The notes under the pieces are model-generated. The model was not told where the DNA came from, did no database searches, and saw only the letters and a program-made list of their open reading frames with translations. Positions 35,662-43,029 of a DNA stretch of 64,000 nt are shown piece after piece. How positions within the stretch are numbered: the first letter of the stretch is position 1; every line of letters begins with the position of its first letter. A program made the position numbers and the translations under genes. The stretch is from an uncultured Parabacteroides sp. Lineage in GTDB: Bacteria; Bacteroidota; Bacteroidia; Bacteroidales; Tannerellaceae. Location: contig CASFNG010000009.1 in the NCBI GenBank assembly GCA_949296075.1, positions 186,001-250,000 on the forward strand. Direction: 5' to 3'.

Positions 35662-37639
35662 AAAACAGGTTATAGTTCGTGCGCAATACCTTGAATTCCG
35701 TGCGCCGGTTAATCTGGTCGGCTATCTCTTGCTGCTCCGGTGGCAAGGCCTCGATGAACTCCTCGGTAAGCACGTCGCCCTCTTTCAGGAAATCAAACTG
35801 CTTCGCCATGCGCTTGTTGATCGTCTTGGGCACGCTTTCCCCGTAACCCTTGGCCTCTAACCGGTCTTGCGCTATCCCGCCGGCGATCAGGTAATCCACC
35901 ACCGATTGCGCACGTCGCTGCGCCAGTCGCTCGTTATATTGGTCCGTCCCCTTCCGGTCGGTATGAGCGCCCAGCTCGATTGTCACGTTCGGGTTGTCAT
36001 TAAGCATCTTGATCATCTCGTCGAGCGCCTTTTTCGATTCCGGGCGAAGCGTCGCCTTGTCGAAGTCGTAGAAGATATTCTCGATCACGACCGGTTTACT
36101 GATCGGGGAGAGGAAGAAATCCACGATATAGGTCTCATTCTTCTCCTCCGGTCCCGTGTGCAGCTCGAAGTTCTGGTTGAGGTAACCGCGTGCGCTCGCC
36201 ATCATGACGTAGCGGATGTCTCGCTCCAATTCTACCCGGTAGGTGCCATCCTTCTTTACGGGCACCTTCACGTTCAATCCATCCTTGCCGACGATACGTA
36301 CCGTAGCGTCCTCTATCGGATACTCGTCCACGTCGTTCACGATGCCCTCTATAAAGATCGTGATCGTAGGCAACTCAAAGGAGTAGAGGTGATCGTATCC
36401 CCGGGCGTCGTTGCGGTTTGAGCTGAAGAAGCCCTTCTCCGCCTTACCCGCGAAGGTGATCCCGAAATCATCCGCCATCGAGTTGATCGGCGCGCCGAGA
36501 TTCTCCACTTTCCAATGCCCCGTGCTGTCTTGTGTAGCCTTGAACAGATCCAGCCCTCCCATGCCCGGATGCCCGTTGGAGGCGAAGTAGAGCGTCACGG
36601 AATCCCGCACATACGGGAATACTTCGTCGCCCGGCGTGTTGATCTCCTCCCCGAGGTTCTCCATCGGGCCGAAGTCGTTGCCCGCTAACCGGGCGCGGAA
36701 AATATCCTTCCCTCCGCTGCCGCCTACCGCGTCGGAGGCGAAGTAAATGTATTTTCCGTCCGGGGAGATGGAGGGATGCCCCAATGCCGTCACGGAATCT
36801 TTCACGATCATCGCCCGGGAGCCCTTGCCCCATGCGGCGCTGCTCCGGCTGGAGATATAGATCTCTGCCGTGCGATGTCCCTCCGGATCCTGGGCGCAAT
36901 AGGTATAGTACATCGTGTTCCCGTCGGGCGAGAAGGAGGGAGTCCCCTCGTCATACTCGGTGTTTACCTCGTCCTCCAGCTCCTCGGGTGCGAGCCATTC
37001 CCCCTTCTCGTTCTGCTTTACCACGAAAAGGTTATTATTGTTCTGTCCGGTGATGGCACTGACCTTCGCGTCCTTGTCTTTCGTTCGCGAGGAGGTGAAA
37101 TAGAGTTGGTTATAGTTCTCTCCGGTCAGCATGGGACCGAACTCGCCCCTGCGGGAGTTAAACTTATCCATGCGCCGTACCTCGTAACGGGTCGGGTTCT
37201 TTTTCCATTTCGGGGCGAGCTCGCACCCCAAGATCCCGTTGATCGCCAACAGATTGCTCGGATCGTTCTCTAAATAGGTGTCGTAGTGTTTGATCGCCTC
37301 GGCATAGCGTCCGCTCTTTTGCAGCATCTGTCCCATGCGCAGATAGACCAAGCTGTCCGGATAATCGTAGCGGATCGCGTTCATATAGGCGTTGGTCGCT
37401 TTACCGGTGTTGTTGATCAGCCGGTTACAGTCCGCCATGCGATAGGCGATATACCCCCTTAGATCCCGTTTTTTTGGCGAGGTCTTGGTATAGACCTTCC
37501 GGTAAATAGCCGCGGCCTCGTAGTATTCCCCGATCCGCTGCTTCTCCTCCGCGTCGCTCAGCTTGGCGGAACGGCACGAGGCAAGGAGCCCTATCAAAGA
37601 TAAGGTAAGACAGATATAGATAGTAAAACGCGTTCTCAT
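35660..37639 (-). CDS. porE: PorE-like OmpA-family lipoprotein (type IX secretion)
   Basis: Outer-membrane-associated lipoprotein of 659 residues with the domain order of PorE, a type IX secretion component described in Porphyromonas. It has a lipoprotein signal (LLASC, Cys22), TPR repeats (about 28-150), a WD40-like/PD40 propeller (about 165-420, with repeated FSPDGNTMYYT, ISPDGKYIYFAS and LYFASNGHPGMGG), a carboxypeptidase-regulatory-like domain (about 430-510), and a C-terminal OmpA peptidoglycan-binding domain (FYDFDKATLRPESKKAL, GAHTDRKGTDQYNERLAQRRAQ). Length is close to the Porphyromonas protein. No other secretion gene lies in the window, but por genes are usually scattered. Other OmpA/PD40 proteins share this layout, so the symbol is probable rather than certain. 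Confidence 0.75.
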   Translation of the reverse strand: MRTRFTIYICLTLSLIGLLASCRSAKLSDAEEKQRIGEYYEAAAIYRKVYTKTSPKKRDLRGYIAYRMADCNRLINNTGKATNAYMNAIRYDYPDSLVYLRMGQMLQKSGRYAEAIKHYDTYLENDPSNLLAINGILGCELAPKWKKNPTRYEVRRMDKFNSRRGEFGPMLTGENYNQLYFTSSRTKDKDAKVSAITGQNNNNLFVVKQNEKGEWLAPEELEDEVNTEYDEGTPSFSPDGNTMYYTYCAQDPEGHRTAEIYISSRSSAAWGKGSRAMIVKDSVTALGHPSISPDGKYIYFASDAVGGSGGKDIFRARLAGNDFGPMENLGEEINTPGDEVFPYVRDSVTLYFASNGHPGMGGLDLFKATQDSTGHWKVENLGAPINSMADDFGITFAGKAEKGFFSSNRNDARGYDHLYSFELPTITIFIEGIVNDVDEYPIEDATVRIVGKDGLNVKVPVKKDGTYRVELERDIRYVMMASARGYLNQNFELHTGPEEKNETYIVDFFLSPISKPVVIENIFYDFDKATLRPESKKALDEMIKMLNDNPNVTIELGAHTDRKGTDQYNERLAQRRAQSVVDYLIAGGIAQDRLEAKGYGESVPKTINKRMAKQFDFLKEGDVLTEEFIEALPPEQQEIADQINRRTEFKVLRTNYNLF

Positions 37640-37730
37640 CCCATTCTGTATAGGTTACGCGAATATAACGGTTTGGAGGGCTTCTTATTGTGTCGGAGGG
37701 TAAAAGGATGCTCTCCCGCGGATTCCAACG

Positions 37731-37760
37731 AAAAAGCGGCCACGGGATTCCCGCGACCGC
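37731..37760 (-). terminator. terminator of the small outer-membrane protein gene
   Basis: GC-rich stem (minus strand GCGGTCGCGGG / CCCGTGGCCGC, two G-U pairs) followed by TTTTT, 34 bases after the stop at 37794. Confidence 0.75.
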
Positions 37761-37793
37761 CCATTTAAAAGAAAAGTCTTTTGGCTGTGTTTG

Positions 37794-38546
37794 TTAAAAC
37801 TCGAAACCTAAACTGCAACCGAGGTAGCTTAAGATCTCATGAGTGTAGTAAAAATGATCACTTCCATTATCGTAATACCACCATTCGGCCTCTGCCTGCT
37901 GGAGATGGTAACTCAGGGATACGTTCAAGGCGAAGTTGCGCGACAAGCCGAAACGGCAACCGACACTCGGATTAAAGCAAACACCTTTCAGATCTAAGAA
38001 GGAGTAACCGACCTTCATCCCCACGGTTGGTGAGATATTGCGTTTCAAGATCGTGTAACGCACATCCGCGAACACCGGGATGTAGAGCACCTCCTCTCCA
38101 AGATCGGTAAGGATACCCGTACCTCCTCCCACGAACAACTGGGGAATAATGCGGCAACCGTGCGAGGTGGTCACGCCCTCAAGGTTCGATCCGTAATCTC
38201 CTACCGCTCCTCCGATTTCCAGATCGACGAAGCCGGTATACCCCCTTTTCGGGGCGAATCGGCTGAAACGCTCAGCGCGAGTTGGTTGATAAGTGGAATT
38301 CTGCCCGGAACGGTTCGGTGCCGTCAGATTCTCTTTCGTGATTTTCTCCACCTCTTGCATGGTATAAACGAATACACTTCCGTCAGCAGTCTGGATCTTG
38401 AGTGATCCGTTAGGGACCAACTCGAGCACTGTGCCTCGGATCATGCTGCCGTTTTTCAGATAAACCACCTCAGTCAGCTTTTGGGCGGCTACATCCAACA
38501 GGGAGATGGAAAACAACAAGGCTGCCACAAATAAAAGTCTTCTCAT
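37794..38546 (-). CDS. outer-membrane beta-barrel-like protein
   Basis: Protein of 250 residues from the ATG at 38546; the frame extends upstream, but this start places a clean signal peptide (MRRLLFVAALLFSISLLDVAAQ) at the N-terminus. Residues about 25-75 form a short domain common in Bacteroidetes (VVYLKNGSMIRGTVLE, DGSVFVYTMQEVEKI). Residues about 105-250 alternate in a beta-barrel pattern and end in FEF, with an aromatic C-terminus typical of outer-membrane proteins. It has its own terminator and a long structured upstream region. Function unknown. Confidence 0.8.
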   Translation of the reverse strand: MRRLLFVAALLFSISLLDVAAQKLTEVVYLKNGSMIRGTVLELVPNGSLKIQTADGSVFVYTMQEVEKITKENLTAPNRSGQNSTYQPTRAERFSRFAPKRGYTGFVDLEIGGAVGDYGSNLEGVTTSHGCRIIPQLFVGGGTGILTDLGEEVLYIPVFADVRYTILKRNISPTVGMKVGYSFLDLKGVCFNPSVGCRFGLSRNFALNVSLSYHLQQAEAEWWYYDNGSDHFYYTHEILSYLGCSLGFEF

Positions 38547-38918
38547 AAAAATAAATGTGCTTGCCTCCCTGTTCCCCCAGAGTTCGGCGGTTAAGTATAA
38601 ATAAAAAAGAGCGTGGGGACTGTTTTTATGTCTTGTCTGGCTAAGAGGTTCCCTGTTGTGCACTTGTTCCGTTTCGGGAAACGGGGATTTCTTAGGCCAG
38701 TAAGGATTTAAAAAACGCTCTTCGTTATGATGTTTTTCCCCGCATTCAGCTTCTCGCGCTTGGGAAATTACCGCGAAACTACGAAAAGTTTGCGCATTCC
38801 GGTGAACGAAATAGCGAAGACAATCCGGGAATGAGTGGGTGACAGGCTTGAAGCGAATCGGCAACCCGACAAATCTGCCAGGCTGCCGATTGTGTGTGCC
38901 ATGAAATATGGATGTCCG
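38547..38918 (-). other. 372-bp intergenic region with nested inverted repeats
   Basis: No credible gene. It holds three nested pairings: AAGAGCGT/ACGCTCTT (38607-38614 with 38715-38722), CTGGCTAAGA/TCTTAGGCCAG with a bulge (38637-38646 with 38690-38700), and CCGTTT/AAACGG (38669-38674 with 38679-38684). Read on the minus strand, the outer right arm runs straight into TTTTTTATTTA, as in a terminator. A further 8-base inverted repeat AATCGGCA/TGCCGATT lies near 38857-38891, close to the receptor stop. The region could be an elaborate terminator plus leader, or a small structured RNA. Confidence 0.45.
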
Positions 38919-40841
38919 TTAGAAATTAACGCTGACTCCTCCCATGAAGGTCGCCTTGGGCATAGGGAAGCCTGCGTTGATCTCGTAACGTTGCGCGAGC
39001 AGATTCTCCCCCTTCGCCCAGATGGAGAACCAATCCGTCACCCGATAAGAGCCCCGGATGTTCCACAATACGAAATCCTCCGTCTGCGCCTGTTCGCCCG
39101 TGCTCGTGTACAACCCCGCTATATACTGGATGCCCGACGAGAGATTCCAGCGGCCCTTGTTATAAACCGCTCCTACGTAGAGCTTATGCTCCGGGGCGGC
39201 GATGATCGGGTTCTTCATGTGGAGGTAACTGTAATTCGCATCGGCGGACCAAGCCTCATTGAAACGGTAGGCGATCTGGCCTTCTACGCCCGCATTCTTC
39301 GCCTCGCCTGTGTTAATGTTCATGCGGCGGCCGTCCACCATCCCCACGGAGATCAGGTTGTCCGCGTCGATATAGAACACGTTGATGCCATAATTCAGTC
39401 GGCCGTCCATCAGCTTTTGGGAATAAGCAAGCTCATAGTTCCACATCCGCTCCGCCTTTAAATCCGGGTTAGCCACGCCCCAGAGAAACATCTCGCGGAT
39501 AAGCGGGTAGCGGAAGCCCTTGCTGGCGGATAGCTTGATCTCCGCTTGCTGGGGCAGGTGGAACGATAACCCCGCTTGCGGGATCCACTCCGTGCCCACG
39601 TGCGAGTGATGATCCACACGTACTCCCGCGTCGAAAGTCAGCCATTCACCGAGATCCTGCCGGAAATCCAGATACCCCGCCACCTCGTGTTCCGTACGGG
39701 GCAATCCCTTGATCGTCTGTTCCTCACCGGCCCGTTCCCCGGTCAGGTATTGATTCCAGGCATCCCCGCCAAACCGGTACCAGTCCACGCCCGCCGTCAG
39801 CCGGTTCCCGCGGAAGAGCTGCACGCTTTGGTACCACGAGAGCCCCATCATATTATCTTTCGAGTGGAAGCGGTAATCCAGCGGTGTCTCGCCCGCCGAG
39901 GGGCAGTAGCCGTCGTCCACCTTATGCCGCCCCCAGTTATAGAAGAAACTCAAGGCTCCGGAGGTATTCTCGTAGTGATTCTCCAGCGCGAACGAGGTCA
40001 TGCCGCGTGTGATCCGTTGGTACGCCTCCAATAAGGGCGCGGATATGGGGCCCGGGTTACCGGCGTTGAAATGGGTTACGTTCACGTCGCCATGCAGATT
40101 CCATACGTCAGAGAACATATATCCCAATTTCGCGTATCCGCCATACTGCTCGAAATCCAAGCCGGACCGATGTCCGTCCGTCCGGTTGTACGAGGCGCTG
40201 ACCACGCTGCTGAAGCGCCCTTTCCGTACTTGGTTGGTCACCTCTGTCTGGAGCGTGTTATACGAGCCATAGCCTACGTTCGCGTGCGTCTTCACCCCAT
40301 CGGCACGCATCTTGCGGGTCACGATATTCACCACGCCACCCATCGCGTTGGAGCCGTATAATACCGAGGCCGGTCCGCGTAGCACCTCCACCCGTTCCGC
40401 CATGAACGACTGATAAGCGTCGGCTATCGGATGGCCGAACAGTCCCATATATTGCGGATGTCCATCGATCAGTACCATCAGTCGGCCTGATCCACCGCTC
40501 AACCCGCGTAGCGAGATACCTCCCGCCGCGCCGTCCGACACGCCGAATCCCATGACCCCTCTCGCCGTGGTGAAAAGGCCCGGTATCTGTTCCGTCAGGA
40601 TCGGGAGCAAGGACGGCTCATGCGTCTGCTCGATCTGCTGCCGCTTGATGATGGAGACCGTCATCGGCAGGTGGCGTATGTCCGTCTCGTTGCGTGTGCC
40701 CGTCACCACGACCTCATTGATGGTGTAGTTCCGGGCGATGTTTGTCGTGTCAGTCTGCGCCGTCAAGACACCGGCGGGGATCAGGCATCCAGCCATCCAT
40801 CCTAACCATGTTTTTCTCATTTGCTCTCTTCTTTTTTTCAT
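38919..40841 (-). CDS. TonB-dependent receptor, possibly metal-related
   Basis: Outer-membrane receptor of 640 residues of the BtuB/FepA size class, not SusC. The signal peptide ends GVLTAQ. The TonB box region EVVVTGTRNETDIR is followed by a plug with VEVLRGPASVLYGSNAMGGVVNIVTRK and a barrel ending FMGGVSVNF. An ATG at 40820 is an alternative start. It lies 127 bp downstream of a NikR-like regulator on the same strand, with a strong inverted repeat between them, suggesting metal-dependent control. Nickel or cobalt uptake would be the textbook reading, but the regulator's altered ligands make the metal uncertain. Confidence 0.88.
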   Translation of the reverse strand: MKKRREQMRKTWLGWMAGCLIPAGVLTAQTDTTNIARNYTINEVVVTGTRNETDIRHLPMTVSIIKRQQIEQTHEPSLLPILTEQIPGLFTTARGVMGFGVSDGAAGGISLRGLSGGSGRLMVLIDGHPQYMGLFGHPIADAYQSFMAERVEVLRGPASVLYGSNAMGGVVNIVTRKMRADGVKTHANVGYGSYNTLQTEVTNQVRKGRFSSVVSASYNRTDGHRSGLDFEQYGGYAKLGYMFSDVWNLHGDVNVTHFNAGNPGPISAPLLEAYQRITRGMTSFALENHYENTSGALSFFYNWGRHKVDDGYCPSAGETPLDYRFHSKDNMMGLSWYQSVQLFRGNRLTAGVDWYRFGGDAWNQYLTGERAGEEQTIKGLPRTEHEVAGYLDFRQDLGEWLTFDAGVRVDHHSHVGTEWIPQAGLSFHLPQQAEIKLSASKGFRYPLIREMFLWGVANPDLKAERMWNYELAYSQKLMDGRLNYGINVFYIDADNLISVGMVDGRRMNINTGEAKNAGVEGQIAYRFNEAWSADANYSYLHMKNPIIAAPEHKLYVGAVYNKGRWNLSSGIQYIAGLYTSTGEQAQTEDFVLWNIRGSYRVTDWFSIWAKGENLLAQRYEINAGFPMPKATFMGGVSVNF

Positions 40842-40922
40842 GTTCCTGTTTTTAGAAAATCATTACGTTGTTTTTTGTGATTCTTGCCGGTCTTTTTCCC
40901 GAGGATTCAGGAGCCTTTCCGG

Positions 40923-40950
40923 ATAACACGTATATCGAAAAACGTGTTAC
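40923..40950. promoter_or_regulatory. inverted repeat, candidate operator for the TonB receptor
   Basis: Perfect 8-base arms TAACACGT (40924-40931) and ACGTGTTA (40942-40949) around a 10-base spacer, in the 127-bp gap before the receptor. Seen as outer halves, it is ATAACAC-N14-GTGTTAC. No T tract follows in either direction, so an operator is likelier than a terminator. Confidence 0.5.
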
Positions 40951-40968
40951 GCTTGGCGCAAAAAAAAA

Positions 40969-41370
40969 TCAGTCAGCCCGGCTCATCACCAATTTCCCAT
41001 GCTTGATACCCTTGATGGTGGTCAATCGGTCGGAAAGAGCCGTCAGCTCGTGAGCCGACCCCATCACCGTAGCGATATGCAGGCAGAAATTATGGTTGAT
41101 ATAGTATTGGGACGACGAAAGGATCAATTCTTGGCGCGCTTGCTGGATCTCGGTTATCCGGGAGGCGATGTCTTTCCGCGTCTGGTCGTACATGATAATG
41201 ATCGTGCCCGCCACGATGTGGTTGCATTGCCACTTCTGCTCGGCGATATTCTTCTCCACCAAGAAGCGGATCGCCTGCGACCGGTTGGTGAATCCGTTAT
41301 CGGCGACGTATTTATCCAACGCCTCCAACAACTGATCCTCCAAGGAAACCCCGAAACGTTTGAGTGCCAT
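40969..41370 (-). CDS. NikR-family ribbon-helix-helix regulator with altered metal site
   Basis: Regulator of 133 residues from the ATG at 41370 (the frame runs 51 bases further upstream). Residues 1-50 form the ribbon-helix-helix domain (KRFGVSLEDQLLEALD, FTNRSQAIRFLV). The rest aligns along its length with the NikR ACT-like metal domain (DIASRITEIQQ, INHNFCLHIATVMG, GIKHGKLV). Against E. coli NikR from memory, the nickel ligands His76, His87 and His89 correspond to Gln, Gln and Tyr, while Cys95 remains. It may sense another metal or another signal. It is upstream of the TonB receptor on the same strand, with a candidate operator between. Confidence 0.8.
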   Translation of the reverse strand: MALKRFGVSLEDQLLEALDKYVADNGFTNRSQAIRFLVEKNIAEQKWQCNHIVAGTIIIMYDQTRKDIASRITEIQQARQELILSSSQYYINHNFCLHIATVMGSAHELTALSDRLTTIKGIKHGKLVMSRAD

Positions 41371-41503
41371 ATCGCTGTTATTTTGTTTACAAATTGATCC
41401 TACGTCGCGAAGATAGGGCAAAAAATGGTATTCTTTCTACCCAAATTACGGATAAAAGGATTCTTTTCCCCGAAGCAAGTTCTTTGTTTGCGGATCCGGG
41501 GGC

Positions 41504-42718
41504 TTAAAGCAGCAGGGAGCTATCGCCATAGCTCAGGAACCGGAAATCATGGCTGAGCGCGTAATCGTAGATAGATTTCCAATCCCCTTTCACGAAGGCG
41601 GAGATCAGCAGGAGCAACGTGCTCTGCGGCTGGTGGAAATTGGTGACGATCCCCCGTACGACCTTGAACGTATAGCCGGGAGCGATGATGATCTGGGTGG
41701 CGGTCATCAGCTTGTCCGCATGATTCCGGTCTAAGTAATCGAGCAGGTTCTGGAGCGCCTTCTCGGGAGCCAAGCGGTTGTTTGCCTCCTCGTAAGGCAT
41801 CCATTGCTTCACGACCAGCTCCTCGGAGGTGGCATCCGGCTGCTCCTCTAAGATAGCCCCCATGTAGTAAAGGCTCTCCAACGTGCGTACCGAGGTCGTC
41901 CCTACCGCGATGATGTGGCCTAAGTTCCGCTGGATCCGCTCGATGGAGGAGCGGCGTACGGAGATAAACTCGGTATGCATCTCGTGCCCCTCGATCGTCT
42001 CGCTTTTGACGGGCTTGAAGGTTCCTGCCCCGACATGGAGGGTGACCTCCTCGCGCCCGATGCCGTGCGCGTCAATATCCGCCAATACCTCCGGCGTGAA
42101 GTGAAGGCCGGCCGTGGGAGCGGCTACCGATCCTTTTACCTTGGAATAGACGGTCTGGTAGGTCTGGAGGTCACTTTTCTCGGTCTCCCGATGCAGGTAG
42201 GGCGGAATGGGCAAGACGCCGGCGGCATCCAAGATGTCGGCGAAAGTGAAAGAGTCGTTATCCCAGCTGAACTCGATGAGGTGGGTATCGCCGTGCGACT
42301 CCTTTTTCTCCGCGGTGAGCGAGACAAGCTGATCCTTCACGAGGATTGGTTTGGTCAGTACGCCGCTCTTCCACTTCTTGAGATTGCCCACCATGCAGGT
42401 CCAGCTACAACGACGGGTCTCTTGGAAGATCTGCGCGTAGTCGCGGGGAACCATCGGCTCTAAGCAGAAGATCTCGATGCGTGCGCCTGTCTCTTTCTGG
42501 AAAAGCAGACGGGCTTGGATGACCCGTGTATTATTGAATACCATCAGCGCCCCTTGAGGCAGGTATTCCGGCAGATGCTTGAAGATACTCTCGCTGATCG
42601 CCCCCTGCCGATAGACCAGGAGTTTCGATTCGTCTCTCTTGGGAAGGGGAAACTTGGCGATTCGTTCGTCGGGTAAGGTGTAATTATAGTCCTCGATGCG
42701 TATTTCTTGCGTTTTCAT
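41504..42718 (-). CDS. queA: tRNA queuosine biosynthesis S-adenosylmethionine ribosyltransferase-isomerase
   Basis: Cytoplasmic enzyme of 404 residues that transfers the ribosyl part of SAM to 7-aminomethyl-7-deazaguanine in tRNA, forming epoxyqueuosine. The ATG at 42718 is chosen because the conserved YNYTLPDERIAKFPLPKRDESKL-type start follows directly; upstream in-frame ATGs would lie at or inside the promoter. Family motifs include FNNTRVIQARLLF, GSVAAPTAGLHFT, VTLHVGAGTFKPV, AVGTTSVRTLES and TNFHQPQSTLLLLI. It is somewhat longer than proteobacterial enzymes. Confidence 0.96.
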   Translation of the reverse strand: MKTQEIRIEDYNYTLPDERIAKFPLPKRDESKLLVYRQGAISESIFKHLPEYLPQGALMVFNNTRVIQARLLFQKETGARIEIFCLEPMVPRDYAQIFQETRRCSWTCMVGNLKKWKSGVLTKPILVKDQLVSLTAEKKESHGDTHLIEFSWDNDSFTFADILDAAGVLPIPPYLHRETEKSDLQTYQTVYSKVKGSVAAPTAGLHFTPEVLADIDAHGIGREEVTLHVGAGTFKPVKSETIEGHEMHTEFISVRRSSIERIQRNLGHIIAVGTTSVRTLESLYYMGAILEEQPDATSEELVVKQWMPYEEANNRLAPEKALQNLLDYLDRNHADKLMTATQIIIAPGYTFKVVRGIVTNFHQPQSTLLLLISAFVKGDWKSIYDYALSHDFRFLSYGDSSLLL

Positions 42719-42763
42719 TCGTCCATTCTCTTTAGTCAATGCCATCCGGCCAGTTGTATTCGG

Positions 42764-42817
42764 ACGCAAAATTAGTAAATCGGTTTTAGATTCGTGGATA
42801 ATTCCCTAATTTTGCGT
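42764..42817. promoter_or_regulatory. mirror-image divergent promoters
   Basis: Perfect 12-base inverted repeat: ACGCAAAATTAG at 42764-42775 and CTAATTTTGCGT at 42806-42817. Each arm contains a TAATTTTG -7 element, facing queA (minus, 42767-42774) and the Smr gene (plus, 42807-42814). The two start regions are thus near-identical in sequence. Confidence 0.6.
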
Positions 42818-42875
42818 TTGCCGGGAATGTGGGGGGGAAGTATCTCTTCGGATAAAAAACCGGGTGGGCTTCGTT

Positions 42876-42941
42876 GGAAATCATCGGCGACTTTCCCGGA
42901 AATCACTGTCTCCTTTTGGGGAAATCATCGGCATCTTTTTC
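42876..42941 (+). repeat. three tandem 22-bp repeats
   Basis: Units start at 42876, 42898 and 42920, each beginning GGAAATCA. Units 1 and 3 share GGAAATCATCGGC; unit 2 has GGAAATCACTGTC. Each has a pyrimidine-rich 3' half such as CTTTCCC, so GGAAA and TTTCC within a unit could pair. Confidence 0.65.
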
Positions 42942-43029
42942 AGGGATCAGTGACGCTGATTTATCCGCCCTCTCCCGGATAGGTATAGGGATTGATGACA
43001 TGAGTTTGTATTATAATAATGTATGAGAT

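Larger units (their letters stand above)
42719..43029. other. divergent intergenic region with mirrored promoters and 22-bp repeats
   Basis: 311 bp between queA and the Smr gene, with no gene. It contains a pair of mirror-image promoters (42764-42817) and three tandem 22-bp repeats (42876-42941), listed separately. The repeats would fall in the 5' leader of the Smr-CYTH-peptidase transcript. Confidence 0.6.

Noticed and set aside
38547-38864. 106-residue N-terminal extension of the small outer-membrane protein
   Set aside because: The extension is Pro/His/Arg-rich with no conserved pattern, while the internal ATG at 38546 begins a clean signal peptide.
38760-38900. Possible cobalamin riboswitch, from TTCCGGTGA and ACCCGACAAATCTGCC-like stretches on the plus strand
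   Set aside because: The conserved CCCGC core is not found, the order and spacing are wrong, and a plus-strand element would face the antisense side of the TonB receptor gene.
41389-41404. Palindrome-like ATTTTGTTTACAAATT before the NikR-like gene as its autoregulatory site
   Set aside because: AT-rich and imperfect, and unlike the strong repeat at 40923-40950; chance occurrence is likely.
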